64,000 bases of DNA from Paenibacillus_E sp042676385 (GCF_042676385.1 NZ_JBHTHA010000026.1:1-64000), one strand, 5' to 3'; shown: positions 50,290 through 59,859, counted from the stretch's first letter. Program-made: numbers and translations. The notes: a model not told the origin generated them from the letters alone.

Positions 50290-51321
50290 TTATTTGGAAT
50301 TCATGTACTTCCGCATGTCGAAGGCTACCGCTGCTACGATAATTAACCCTTTGATGATCAACTGCCAGTAAGGGCTGATACCGATGAACGTTAAACCATA
50401 GTTGATAACGCTGAAAATCAATACCCCGGCAAGAACGCCCGGAACCGTCCCGATACCGCCTGATGTGGAGACGCCGCCGACTACGCAAGCCGCGATCGCA
50501 TCAAGCTCGTACATGTTCCCGTAGTTGTTCGTTGCACCGCCGGTTCTTGCAGCTTCAAGCACCCCTGCCAGACCGTACAATGCGCCTGCTATGGCATAGA
50601 TGTAGATGAGGTACTTGTTTACGTTAATACCGGAAACGATTGCCGCATGCATGTTGCCGCCGATCGCGTACATGTATTTGCCGAGCTTCGTTTTGTTGAA
50701 TACGACCCATACGAGTAAGGCAACGACAATAGCAATAATGACAATATAAGGAATGGAATACGTAGCGTCTTTACCAATAAAGCCAGTTCCCAGCTTACTA
50801 AAATCAGGTCTCAAACCGCCGATTGGCTGCGATTGATTCGGTTTCATATCGAAGTAGAGGGAGTTGGCGCCATATACGGCAACCATCGTTCCCAATGTTG
50901 CGATAAATGGCGGAACCTTAAACTTGGCAACGATGAATCCATTGAGCCATCCGATCAGAAGACCGACAATAATGGATATGATGATTGGCACAACTAGAGG
51001 AAGATCCGGAAGATCCGGGAAAAATCTCCGGCCATATTCCTGTGTTTGAAGCAGCGAGGCGGAGATAACAGCCGTCAACCCGACAATCCGTCCTGCAGAA
51101 AGATCCGTCCCCCCGGTAATCAGGATAAACGCAGCACCGAGTGCAATCAAGACGCGAGTGGATGATTGCAGCAAAATATCACGCAGAATGTTCACCGATA
51201 AAAATCGCGGATCATAGATCGTAATACCAACGACCAGAACGACGAGCACGATGTAAATCGCATATTTGGTAATAAACCCGCTAAAATCTCTATTTTTCAC
51301 TGTTTCTGTGTTAGTACTCAT
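50290..51321 (-). CDS. mglC: Galactose/methylgalactoside-type ABC permease
   Basis: This 343-residue permease of the RbsC/MglC class has about ten membrane segments and family sequences FILITGGTDLSAGRIVGLTAV, PPFIATLGTMVAVYG, GKYMYAIGGNMHAA and GGVSTSGGIGTVPG. These are close to MglC, which moves galactose, glucose or methyl galactosides. The ATG at 51321 follows GGAGGGGGCC. It lies 19 bases behind mglA and is the last gene of the operon. Confidence 0.93.
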   Translation of the reverse strand: MSTNTETVKNRDFSGFITKYAIYIVLVVLVVGITIYDPRFLSVNILRDILLQSSTRVLIALGAAFILITGGTDLSAGRIVGLTAVISASLLQTQEYGRRFFPDLPDLPLVVPIIISIIVGLLIGWLNGFIVAKFKVPPFIATLGTMVAVYGANSLYFDMKPNQSQPIGGLRPDFSKLGTGFIGKDATYSIPYIVIIAIVVALLVWVVFNKTKLGKYMYAIGGNMHAAIVSGINVNKYLIYIYAIAGALYGLAGVLEAARTGGATNNYGNMYELDAIAACVVGGVSTSGGIGTVPGVLAGVLIFSVINYGLTFIGISPYWQLIIKGLIIVAAVAFDMRKYMNSK

Positions 51322-51340
51322 TGTTTCTTGGCCCCCTCCA

Positions 51341-52858
51341 TTATGCCGTATGCTGTGCAGCAAGGCGCATGATCTCTTCTTCTGTTGCTTTATTTCCGTC
51401 TACGATACCCGTAAGGCGTCCTTCGCTCATGACCATGATTCGGTCTGACATCCCAAGCAATTCGGGCATTTCAGAAGAGATCATGATGATACTTTTGCCT
51501 TGCTTCGCGAGGTCTGCGATGATTGAATAAATCTCAAACTTCGCGCCTACGTCAATTCCCCGTGTCGGCTCGTCAAGCAGGAGCACATCCGGTTCAGTGA
51601 GCAGCCATCTGGCGAGCAGCACTTTTTGCTGGTTACCGCCCGAAAGATTTTTGATCAAGGCATACATGTTCGGTGTTTTCACACGAAGCATTTCAATACT
51701 TTTCTTCACTTCTTCGCGGCGTTTAGCTTCGTTAATGAGTCCTAGCGGATTCATATAGCGACCCAGATTGGCAATTACTGTATTTTCAAGGACGGACAAT
51801 ACCGGGAAGATACCGGTTACCCGACGTTCTTCGGTCAGCAGCGCAATTTTTTGCTTAATCGCATCGATCGGCGTTTTAAGCTTGACAGGCTTGCCGTGCA
51901 TGGAAATCGTTCCGGATGCGATCCCGCGGAGTCCGAACAAAGCTTCAATCAACTCCGTCCGCTGTGCCCCGACAAGACCGCCGACGCCAAGGATTTCACC
52001 TTTGCGAAGCTCGAAGGACACGTTTTTGAACGATTTTGGGAGTATGGAGGTCAGCCCTTCTACCTTCATTAACACACCGTTCGGTACATTGCTGCGCTCT
52101 GGGAAGCGCTCCTTCAGATCTCGTCCAACCATCTTCGAGATGATCATGTCCGTCGTTAGCTCGGAGGAAGCCCATGTGCCGATTTTCGTACCGTCGCGCA
52201 TGATCGTGACTTCATCCGAAATCTCAAGGATTTCTTCCATTTTATGTGAAATATAGATGATCGAAACACCGCGGCTCTTCAAGTCGCGAATGATTCGGAA
52301 CAGTTGTTCAACTTCATTGCCGGTCAGCGACGAAGTCGGCTCATCCATAACAATGATTTTCGAATTAAATGAAACAGCCTTGGCAATTTCGATGGATTGC
52401 ACTTTCGAAACGGATAACGTGCCAACCAGCGTATCCGGCTTAATGTCCATTTGGAGCTGTTTAAACAAGCTCTCTGTATCTCTGCGCATCTTTGAGTGAT
52501 CCACTAATTTCAAAGGTCCGATTCCTTTTAGCGGAAATCTGCCAAGCCAAATGTTCTCCATCACATTGCGGTGCGGAACCGGGTGCAGCTCTTGATGAAT
52601 CATTGAAATTCCATTTTGCAGCGCATCTTTGGAATTGGTAATGGAGGCGATCTCGCCATTCAGCTTAATCTCTCCGCCATCCGGCTTGTAAATGCCGAAT
52701 AAGCATTTCATCAATGTGGACTTGCCCGCGCCGTTCTCCCCCATCAGCGCATGAACGCTGCCAGGCCGAACCTTGAGGGTGACGTTGTCCAGTGCTTTTA
52801 CGCCAGGGAACTCTTTGGAGATTTGATTCATTTCCAGCAAATATTCATGTACAGTCAT
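51341..52858 (-). CDS. mglA: Galactose/methylgalactoside-type ABC ATP-binding protein
   Basis: This 505-residue ATPase has two ABC cassettes. The first has GENGAGKSTLMK, a weak LSVSKVQSIEIA signature and MDEPTSSL; the second has a degenerate GLVGAQRTELIEALFG Walker A, LSGGNQQKVLLARWL and LLDEPTRGIDVG. This asymmetric pattern is typical of MglA/RbsA. It drives sugar uptake through MglC. The ATG at 52858 lies 7 bases after CAGGGGGAG. A 95-base gap with a stable hairpin lies before it. Confidence 0.94.
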   Translation of the reverse strand: MTVHEYLLEMNQISKEFPGVKALDNVTLKVRPGSVHALMGENGAGKSTLMKCLFGIYKPDGGEIKLNGEIASITNSKDALQNGISMIHQELHPVPHRNVMENIWLGRFPLKGIGPLKLVDHSKMRRDTESLFKQLQMDIKPDTLVGTLSVSKVQSIEIAKAVSFNSKIIVMDEPTSSLTGNEVEQLFRIIRDLKSRGVSIIYISHKMEEILEISDEVTIMRDGTKIGTWASSELTTDMIISKMVGRDLKERFPERSNVPNGVLMKVEGLTSILPKSFKNVSFELRKGEILGVGGLVGAQRTELIEALFGLRGIASGTISMHGKPVKLKTPIDAIKQKIALLTEERRVTGIFPVLSVLENTVIANLGRYMNPLGLINEAKRREEVKKSIEMLRVKTPNMYALIKNLSGGNQQKVLLARWLLTEPDVLLLDEPTRGIDVGAKFEIYSIIADLAKQGKSIIMISSEMPELLGMSDRIMVMSEGRLTGIVDGNKATEEEIMRLAAQHTA

Positions 52859-52897
52859 GGTAACTCCCCCTGCCATCTCACATTCCCCTATAATGTA

Positions 52898-52936
52898 AGC
52901 AAGGGCGCAACGTAAGCATACATTGCCACCCTTGCC
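52898..52936 (-). terminator. Intercistronic hairpin between mglB and mglA
   Basis: GCAAGGGTGGCAA pairs with TTGCGCCCTTGC around a short loop on the minus strand. No T-run follows, so it is more likely to stabilise mglB mRNA or attenuate partly than to stop transcription. Confidence 0.5.
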
Positions 52937-52953
52937 GCCTGCTTAAATCCGAA

Positions 52954-54036
52954 TTACTTCGCTTCGTTCATGTTATCTTTTGTAATCTTCTTGTAGGAAA
53001 TCCACACGTATTTACCGTCAGTTACATCGTAACCTGTAGTTTCTTTGCTAGGCGTTTGGCCGTTTGCCAGAGCTGTAGCTACGTTTGTCGTTGCTGCGCC
53101 TTGGTTTTTCGCATCGTTGAGTACGGTTCCGAGCAATGTGCCGTCGCCCAGCGCTTGAAGTGCAGGAGCTGTAGCGTCAACGCCTACAACCGGCATGAAT
53201 TTGTTGTCTTTGAAGTAACCTTTAGCTTTCAACGCTTCGATAGCGCCGAGAGCCATATCGTCGTTGTTCGCAAGAACAGCGTCGATTTTGCCTTCGTTAG
53301 CGGCAAGGAACGCAGCCATTTTCTCTTGACCTTTCACGCGATCCCACATAGCTGTATCTTCAGCCACTTTTTCAACTTTCAAACCGGCGTCAGTAATCGC
53401 TTGAATGGAGAATTTTGTCCGAAGCTCAGCGTCTTGGTGACCTGGCTCGCCTTTCAGCATTACGTAGTGAATCACACCGTCTTTGCTATGGTATGCTTCC
53501 GGGTGAGCTTTGAAGTAGTCTACCAGCAATTGGCCTTCCATTGTTCCGGATTGCTCTGCTTTCGCGCCTACATAGTAAACTTTATCCCATTTTTTCATGT
53601 CTGCTTCCAAAGGCTCGCGGTTCAAGAATACAACTGGGATGTTCGCTGTTTTGGCTTTATCGATGATAACGCCTGCTGCTGTACGGTCAACTGCGTTGAT
53701 CGCCAGAGCGTTTACTTTTTTCGTAATGAAAAGGTCAACTTTATCGTTTTGAGTCGGTTGGGAGTTCTGGCTGTCAACGATATCAACTGTCGCTTTATCT
53801 TTAGCAGCGTCAGAGATCGCAGCGCGAACACCGGACATGAATGTATCGTCAAATTTGTAAATAGCTACACCGATTGTTGGCTTTTTGCCAGCGTCAGCTT
53901 TAGGAGCAGTTGTTGCTGCTGCACCGGTGGATGCGGCTGGAGCCGGGGATGCAGAAGGCGTTGCAGCTTTGTTACCGCAACCTACTGCAGTTATAGCCAA
54001 AGCGCCTGCTACGGCAATGGTAAGAAGTTTTTTCAA
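52954..54036 (-). CDS. mglB: Galactose-binding type lipoprotein MglB
   Basis: This 360-residue lipoprotein has a signal peptide with lipobox ITAVGC (Cys about 20), an Ala/Pro/Ser-rich linker (about 21-50) and a type-1 periplasmic-binding fold (IGVAIYKFDDTFMSGVR, QNSQPTQNDKVDLFI, NAVDRTAAG, GEPGHQDAELR, ANNDDMALGAIEALK, PVVGVDATAPALQALG), which match MglB. It should bind galactose or glucose. It starts with TTG at 54036, 7 bases after GGGAGGATC. A promoter-like TTTGTT-17-TATAGT lies in the 108-base gap before it. Confidence 0.94.
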   Translation of the reverse strand: MKKLLTIAVAGALAITAVGCGNKAATPSASPAPAASTGAAATTAPKADAGKKPTIGVAIYKFDDTFMSGVRAAISDAAKDKATVDIVDSQNSQPTQNDKVDLFITKKVNALAINAVDRTAAGVIIDKAKTANIPVVFLNREPLEADMKKWDKVYYVGAKAEQSGTMEGQLLVDYFKAHPEAYHSKDGVIHYVMLKGEPGHQDAELRTKFSIQAITDAGLKVEKVAEDTAMWDRVKGQEKMAAFLAANEGKIDAVLANNDDMALGAIEALKAKGYFKDNKFMPVVGVDATAPALQALGDGTLLGTVLNDAKNQGAATTNVATALANGQTPSKETTGYDVTDGKYVWISYKKITKDNMNEAK

Positions 54037-54144
54037 GGTAAGATCCTCCCTTTAAGGTACGTGTTTGTTTTTACATTCCTTACTATAATGGATCAAAACA
54101 ACAAAACAAATGCGAAATCCTCATGTGTTCTATCGAAATTCTCA

Positions 54145-55125
54145 TCACTTTATGAAGGGAAACAATAGTTTTTGATTATCCGACCAGAACATATTATCGA
54201 GATCGATAGCCTTGGTCCCCGTGTCTACCCGAGAAGGAATCTTCTTTCCCTTCATCGTGTCTACAGCGTTTTTCACGCCCAAATAGCCGATGCTGAACGG
54301 ATTCTGAACGATCGTGGACTGAATGACTCCTTCCTGCAGCAGTTCCAATTCGTCTGAAGTACTGTCAAAAGTGATGATCTTCACCTTGCCTTGAAGGCCA
54401 AGCTTCTGAATCTCATCGGCGACGCCTATAGACGATATTTCATTCAGAGCGACAATGCCGTCTAGCTGTGGATACTGCTGTATGATTTGTCCCGTTAACT
54501 GTCCGGCCAAATCCCGATCCGTGAGACTGTACACTTTGTCCAAAACCTTGATTTCCGGATATTTCGAAATCTCTTCGAGTAGACCTTGTTCTCTTTGCTC
54601 CGCGTTCCGCTCGCCCTGCTTGAAGCTCACAATCGCGATGTTCCCTTTTGTCCCTGCCAGCTTAATGAGCTGCTTGCCCGCCAATTGTCCGGCTACATAA
54701 TTGTTGGCTCCGATAAAACTCTTCGTTTTGTTCGATTCCACTTCTGAATCAATGGAGACCACAGGAATGTTAAGACTTGCGGCATGATCCACCACCGCAG
54801 TTAGTTCTTTATAATCGTTGGCCGCGAGCACGATGGCATCCGGACCGATGCTAATCGACTGTTCCATGAGGGCAATCTGACCTTTGACGTCCGCCTCATC
54901 CCCGGGAGCCCGAAAGTCCAAGGTCACATCGAATTCTTTGGCCGCTACCTCCGCGCCCATTTTCACCGTCTTCCAGTAGTCGCCTTCCTGGCTTCTAAGC
55001 AGCACTTCCAAATGCTTCTTATGCTCCGTTGGCAGCGGCTCGCTCTGTTCCGTACAAGAGGACATGGAGGTGCCGGCGATTAAAATGGCGAACAAAAGCC
55101 GTCCAATTTTTATTGTTTTTTCCAT
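54145..55125 (-). CDS. Sensor-type sugar-binding lipoprotein
   Basis: This 326-residue protein has a signal peptide with lipobox TSMSSC (Cys about 24) and a RbsB-like binding fold (DYWKTVKMGAEVAAKEF, ANDYKELTAVVDHA, VVSIDSEVESNKTKSFIGANNY, ALNEISSIGVADEI, TFDSTSDELELL). It lies 12 bases behind a sensor kinase gene and before mglB. In Clostridium and Thermoanaerobacter such a protein (XylFII) binds sugar and signals to the adjacent LytS-type kinase; a similar role is likely here. It differs strongly from MglB, which presumably serves transport. Confidence 0.88.
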   Translation of the reverse strand: MEKTIKIGRLLFAILIAGTSMSSCTEQSEPLPTEHKKHLEVLLRSQEGDYWKTVKMGAEVAAKEFDVTLDFRAPGDEADVKGQIALMEQSISIGPDAIVLAANDYKELTAVVDHAASLNIPVVSIDSEVESNKTKSFIGANNYVAGQLAGKQLIKLAGTKGNIAIVSFKQGERNAEQREQGLLEEISKYPEIKVLDKVYSLTDRDLAGQLTGQIIQQYPQLDGIVALNEISSIGVADEIQKLGLQGKVKIITFDSTSDELELLQEGVIQSTIVQNPFSIGYLGVKNAVDTMKGKKIPSRVDTGTKAIDLDNMFWSDNQKLLFPFIK

Positions 55126-55137
55126 GGCGTCTCCTCC

Positions 55138-56922
55138 TTATTCATCCTCAAGCACTTTCGGAATCCATATGTTGACGGTTGTCCCTTCTTCCAGCTCACT
55201 CTCTACGGTGACGCCAAAGCTGGAACCGAAATAAAGTTTGATCCGCTCATTCACGTTGCGCAGACCGACGCCGGAGCCTTTCTCGCTTTTGGCTTGTCCG
55301 GATAGAATGCCCTTGAGCTTCTCTTCAGGAATGCCGACTCCGTTATCGCGGATTTGGAACAAAATCTTCTCGCTGACGACGCCGGCAGAGATGCGGATAT
55401 ACCCTGCATCCACCATATATTCGATACCGTGATAAAGCGCGTTCTCCACGATAGGCTGTAAAATAAGCTTCAGCGTCATATAAGGCAGCGCTTCTTCCTG
55501 AACCTCAATCTCATAATCGAATTTATCTTTGTAACGCATCTTTTGAATGATCAAATAGTTGCGGATGTGCTCGATTTCTTCCTGCACCGTGATGATATTT
55601 TTTCCTTTGCTCAATGAAATCCGGAAAAACTTGGACAGCGAAGTGATGGTCGTAACCACCTCATCGTTCTTGCCGCTGCCAACCATCCGTACGACGGAAT
55701 TCAGCGTATTGTAGAGGAAATGCGGATTAATCTGCGATTGCAGCACTTCGAGCTCATTCTTCCGTTTCGTCTCCTGTTCGTGGATGCTTTGGTCCATAAG
55801 CTCCCGCACCCGACCGACCATCAGATTGAACCGCCTGGAGAGCTGCTCAACCTCATCGGCGCCGCGAACATGGATATACGTATCGAAATGACCCTTCTCC
55901 ACCATTTCCATCGATTTTTTCAGCCGTTTGATCGGTTGCGAGATCCGGGCCGACATGAAGGCGGAAATGAGCAAAATAAACACCAGAACGATGACAAGCA
56001 GCCAAATCATGAACGTGCTGATCTCTTTTCTCGTCGTAATGATTTCGTCCAAATAGGAGACGCCGATAATTTTCCAGCCTATATTACTGACGGTCTTAAC
56101 GACATTTAGGCGGGTTTCGCCGTCTGCTTCGTCCATGTACTTACCATAGGAGAATTTCAATGCTTGCTCGACATTCTCATATTTGAGACCAATATAAATA
56201 AGCTGCTGCTGAGGGTGGTACACGATGTTCCCTGCTGATTCGTCAATAATGTAAACGTACCCTTTTTTGCCTAGAGAGACGGTGCGGAACACATCATCAA
56301 GCGTCTTAAAATTCACGTCGACCAGCAGAACGGCATCGACCCATTGACCATCCCGCTCAATTGTAACCCCCTTGCTCATAGAAACGACCCATTTATAAGG
56401 CTCCTTGAACAAGTTCTGAATATGCGGCAGCGAAAAAGTCAGATGGTTCGGATTCTCCAGAGCCGACTTGAACCAGGACTGTTCGGTCAACCGCGTGTTT
56501 TTGCGCATCTCCGTATTATGAATCCCGGTCACAATCTGGCCGTCCGCGGTAAATAAGTCAATCGAGACGATATCCTCCCGCGTACTTGCGATCGTATCGA
56601 GCTGCTCCAGCAGCTTGTCCGAAGGGATGCCGCGACTCTTCGCGATTTTGGCATCGACCACCTGGAAGGTGTCGGACATGCCTTTAATATAATTTTCCAA
56701 ATTAAACTGCATCTGCTCGATGATCTGCTGTGTATTGAGAAAAGCGTTCTCTTCGGCTGTTCGCGAAAACTTGTTGTACAGCACCAAAGAAACGATCAGC
56801 ATGACCGTCACTGTAATAAAAATAAAAGACAATGTAATCGTAAACTGGATGCTCTTGACCCTCATCGTGTCAAGCAGTACGGTATACAATGCCCTAAAAA
56901 GCGCTTTTGTCTTTTTTATCAA
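55138..56922 (-). CDS. YesM-type sensor kinase of the mgl operon
   Basis: This 594-residue kinase has a membrane segment (about 28-50), a Cache-like extracellular domain (about 55-300, LFTADGQIVTGIHN), a second segment (about 302-324), HAMP, the His in INPHFLYNTLNSVVR, and HATPase with VENALYHGIE, DNGVGIPE and GSGVGLRNVNERI. It probably receives a signal from the sugar-binding protein encoded next. The start is TTG at 56922, 6 bases after AAAGGGGTG; an ATG 19 codons on has no site. It lies 3 bases behind the regulator gene. Confidence 0.92.
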   Translation of the reverse strand: MIKKTKALFRALYTVLLDTMRVKSIQFTITLSFIFITVTVMLIVSLVLYNKFSRTAEENAFLNTQQIIEQMQFNLENYIKGMSDTFQVVDAKIAKSRGIPSDKLLEQLDTIASTREDIVSIDLFTADGQIVTGIHNTEMRKNTRLTEQSWFKSALENPNHLTFSLPHIQNLFKEPYKWVVSMSKGVTIERDGQWVDAVLLVDVNFKTLDDVFRTVSLGKKGYVYIIDESAGNIVYHPQQQLIYIGLKYENVEQALKFSYGKYMDEADGETRLNVVKTVSNIGWKIIGVSYLDEIITTRKEISTFMIWLLVIVLVFILLISAFMSARISQPIKRLKKSMEMVEKGHFDTYIHVRGADEVEQLSRRFNLMVGRVRELMDQSIHEQETKRKNELEVLQSQINPHFLYNTLNSVVRMVGSGKNDEVVTTITSLSKFFRISLSKGKNIITVQEEIEHIRNYLIIQKMRYKDKFDYEIEVQEEALPYMTLKLILQPIVENALYHGIEYMVDAGYIRISAGVVSEKILFQIRDNGVGIPEEKLKGILSGQAKSEKGSGVGLRNVNERIKLYFGSSFGVTVESELEEGTTVNIWIPKVLEDE

Positions 56923-56925
56923 CCT

Positions 56926-58581
56926 TTACACCCCTTTGGAACTGTTTCTATACTCTTTAGGGGAAACACCGACATTTTTGCGGAAGCTGAAGCTGAAATA
57001 GTTCGCATCTGAGTAGCCAACTTTCTCTGCGATTTCCAGAGCCTTCATGTCCGTTGTGCGCAGCAGCTCCTTGGCCGCTTCCATCCGAATATGATTCAAA
57101 TAATTAACGAACGTCATCTTTGCCTCTTTTTTGAAAATACTGCTGAAATAGCCCGCACTGATGTGCAGGTGACTGCACACTTTATTGATCGTAATATCGC
57201 CTTCGTGATAATGGCTTTTGGTGTAATCCTTGGCCATATCCACCAGATTCTTATACGTATACTGACGGTCCGTGGCGATGTGATTCATCATGCTAATACA
57301 TAGCTCGACAAGCCAATGCTTGGCCTCTTCAAGCGAAGTAAACTTATTAATCTCCGTAAAAGGAAAAAAGTTCTCGCCGAACACCTCATCGATGTTCAGG
57401 TTCGAGTCTTTAGCCGCCTTAAGGATGCAGGTGAGAATTTCTAGCAGGTAAATTTGGTAGTCCTTAACAGAAACACCGGCCTCTACACCATGAAAAAGCT
57501 CATCGATCGTCTCCTTAATCTCCGGATTCGTGCCAACCTTAATGCATCGCGTTAACGCGTGCTCCTTCAGATCGTCAAAGCGAATCTTCTCGACATTCCG
57601 CTGTTCCACATCATCGATACAAATCACCCGATTGTTGCCGAGAATCAGCCTATAGTCGAGCGCCAGCACCGCATCTTCGTAAGAGTAGCTGGATTTCGCA
57701 ACATCTTTCATCGTCGAACCAATGCCGACTGTTACAGAGAACTTGAGGTACTTCTCGACGTTCTGGCGCACCTCTTCCAGCACCTTCATCGTTTCCTGAA
57801 GAGCAGCTCCCCGATCTCCGGTTTGGCGTATAGCCAATACGACGACTTGATCGTTATGCATGAAAACAAGACCCAACTCGCGCTTTTCGACTATTTCCTC
57901 GGAAATATTTAACAGGGCAAAATATTTCAGCGCCTGATCCTCCGAATATTTCAAGGAAATCGACTTCGCCAGCTCGCTCCGGTTCTCCACATCATCTTCA
58001 TGAATCAACACGCCATCCATACTGACGACCGCCACCACGAAGCTGTTTCCGTCCAGCCTAATGCCATAATTCGCTGCTTTATCAAGCACTTCATCCCGCG
58101 GAAGCTTGCGGTTCATCAGCGCCGCCAGGAAGTTCTCCTTCAGCACGGGCATGCTTTTGCGGTAATGCTCCTTCAGCAGCTGCACGTCTTCCCGGTGCGC
58201 CACTTCCTCTTGAATCTGAGCTTTCACCTTGAGTAAAGTATTAATCAGCTCTTGCGCCGAAAAAGGCTTGAGCACATATTCATCAATGTGCAGCTTGATG
58301 GCCTTCTGAGCGTATTCAAACTCATCATGTCCGGTGAGGATAATGATTTTAATCGTAGGAAAGCGCTCTCGAATCGCTTCGGCAAATTGCAGTCCGTTCA
58401 TAAACGGCATCTGAATGTCCGTTACCACCACGTCCGGCTGCAGCCGCTCAACCATCTCCAAAGCTTCCCGGCCATTCTCCGCTTTATCTATCACCTCGAA
58501 GCCGATAGCTTCCCAGTCTACTTCGCGGACGACGCCTTCCCGCACATCTTCTTCGTCATCCACCAGTATCAGCTTGTACAT
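56926..58581 (-). CDS. YesN-type response regulator of the mgl operon
   Basis: This 551-residue regulator has a receiver domain (VDDEEDVREG, Asp in VVTDIQMPF, Lys in VLKPFS), a long middle region (about 130-430) and a C-terminal AraC domain (DITINKVCSHLHISAGYFSSIFKKE and ALEIAEKVGYSDANYFSFSFRKNVG). It is the first gene of an operon with its kinase, a sensor lipoprotein and mglBAC, and likely activates mglB. AGGGGGA lies 6 bases before the ATG and ends a hairpin element that is present twice in the leader. Confidence 0.94.
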   Translation of the reverse strand: MYKLILVDDEEDVREGVVREVDWEAIGFEVIDKAENGREALEMVERLQPDVVVTDIQMPFMNGLQFAEAIRERFPTIKIIILTGHDEFEYAQKAIKLHIDEYVLKPFSAQELINTLLKVKAQIQEEVAHREDVQLLKEHYRKSMPVLKENFLAALMNRKLPRDEVLDKAANYGIRLDGNSFVVAVVSMDGVLIHEDDVENRSELAKSISLKYSEDQALKYFALLNISEEIVEKRELGLVFMHNDQVVVLAIRQTGDRGAALQETMKVLEEVRQNVEKYLKFSVTVGIGSTMKDVAKSSYSYEDAVLALDYRLILGNNRVICIDDVEQRNVEKIRFDDLKEHALTRCIKVGTNPEIKETIDELFHGVEAGVSVKDYQIYLLEILTCILKAAKDSNLNIDEVFGENFFPFTEINKFTSLEEAKHWLVELCISMMNHIATDRQYTYKNLVDMAKDYTKSHYHEGDITINKVCSHLHISAGYFSSIFKKEAKMTFVNYLNHIRMEAAKELLRTTDMKALEIAEKVGYSDANYFSFSFRKNVGVSPKEYRNSSKGV

Positions 58582-58592
58582 ATATATCCCCC

Positions 58593-58669
58593 TAAAAGTT
58601 TCGTGAGAAAACTTGCATCGTAAGCATTAACTAAGACTTTTCGCGTGAAAACTCACTTCGTAAGCATTC
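58593..58669 (-). repeat. Hairpin-SD elements, locus E, two tandem copies
   Basis: Copy 1 (58593-58629) in gene sense: TTAATGCTTACGATGCA, AGTTTTC-TCAC-GAAACT, TTTAGGGGG. Copy 2 (58632-58669): GAATGCTTACGAAGTG, AGTTTTC-ACGC-GAAAAGT, CTTAG. The copies are 39 bases apart, and only the one next to the gene ends in the ribosome binding site. Confidence 0.78.
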
Positions 58670-58902
58670 GCGTTTTCACCATCATTGTACTAACTGCCTA
58701 TCGATTATACAACTAGATACGTTAGTAATTATGGGGGAGTCGGTATTTTTCACAACGAATACTGATTTTCTGTTAAAATTAGGAAAGCACTACTTGCAAT
58801 GATCACTGATCGAAAGACAGATTCTCACTGCTGAATTCTTACTGTTGCTCAAGTCGCTTGGCACGAGGTTTATTTGTAAAACCATCAAGGAGTGATCAAA
58901 AG
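58670..58902. other. Divergent promoter region, regulator/moxR
   Basis: No gene is seen. The gap between the mgl-operon regulator and moxR measures 321 bases with the tandem hairpin elements. TTGTAC (about 58684) and TTATAC-like sequence near 58705 could be a promoter, but I cannot assign it with confidence. Confidence 0.4.
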
Positions 58903-59859
58903 TTGGATCTCGCACAAATTGAAAAATTAGCCGCACGTATCAAAGAAAATGTAGGGCGCGTCATTGTCGGCAAAGACGAGACTGTCGAGCTCATCCTGAT
59001 CGCCTTGATCGCCTCCGGCCATATTTTGCTTGAGGATGTGCCGGGAACCGGCAAAACCCAGCTTGCCAAAGCGTTAGCTCGCTCGCTCGACGGCACGATG
59101 AAGCGCATCCAGTTTACGCCGGACCTGCTGCCGTCGGATGTAAGCGGAATCAATTACTTCAACCAGAAGCTGGGCGAATTCGAGTTTCGCCCAGGACCTT
59201 TATTTGCTCACATCGTGCTTGCCGATGAGATTAACAGGGCGACGCCGCGCACGCAGTCCAGCTTGCTGGAGTGTATGGAAGAGCGGCAAGTGAGTATTGA
59301 CGGCGAGACGCGCAGCCTCGAGACGCCGTTTCTCGTCATTGCGACGCAAAATCCAGTGGAGAATCAGGGTACGTTCCCGCTGCCGGAAGCGCAGCTCGAT
59401 CGCTTCCTGATGAAGCTCAGCATGGGCTACCCGTCGGCGGCGGAGCAGCTGCAGATTTTGAAGATCTACCAGCAGCGCGATCCGCTGGATCAGCTGCTGC
59501 CGGTTGTGAGCCGTGCCGAGCTGCTAGAAGCTCAGCATCTATACACGCAGGTGCGCGTTAGCGACGACCTGCTGCAGTACATCGTGCAGCTCGCGGAAGC
59601 GACGCGCACGCATCCCGACGCCGCGCTCGGCGTGAGCCCGCGCGGCGTTCGCGCCTTGATGAAATCGGCGCAGGTCTACGCGGCGCTGCGCGGCCGCGAT
59701 TACGTCCTGCCCGATGACATCAAGGGCATGGTCAAGCCCGTATGGGCGCACCGCGTGCTGCTTCGCACGCGCTCGCGCCAGGGGGACCAGCAGGTGCATG
59801 CACTGCTGGACCGCATTATAGCTTCAGCTTCCGTTCCGACGGAAGCGAAGCTGGGGTAG
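58903..59859 (+). CDS. MoxR-type AAA+ ATPase
   Basis: This 318-residue AAA+ chaperone-like ATPase has Walker A in LLEDVPGTGKTQLAKALA, Walker B in VLADEINRATPRTQSSLLE, sensor 1 in IATQNP and the C-terminal lid GVSPRGVRALMKSAQVYAA. MoxR proteins work with DUF58 partners in maturing protein complexes. The start is TTG at 58903, 8 bases after AAGGAG; the frame is open further upstream without a site. It forms an operon with DUF58 and DUF4129 genes, spaced by 3 bases and by an overlap. Confidence 0.93.
   Translation: MDLAQIEKLAARIKENVGRVIVGKDETVELILIALIASGHILLEDVPGTGKTQLAKALARSLDGTMKRIQFTPDLLPSDVSGINYFNQKLGEFEFRPGPLFAHIVLADEINRATPRTQSSLLECMEERQVSIDGETRSLETPFLVIATQNPVENQGTFPLPEAQLDRFLMKLSMGYPSAAEQLQILKIYQQRDPLDQLLPVVSRAELLEAQHLYTQVRVSDDLLQYIVQLAEATRTHPDAALGVSPRGVRALMKSAQVYAALRGRDYVLPDDIKGMVKPVWAHRVLLRTRSRQGDQQVHALLDRIIASASVPTEAKLG

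Noticed and set aside
53056..54168. 370-codon plus-strand frame opposite mglB
   Set aside because: Shadow of mglB; it is rich in Cys, Phe and Val runs without any domain, and has no ribosome binding site.
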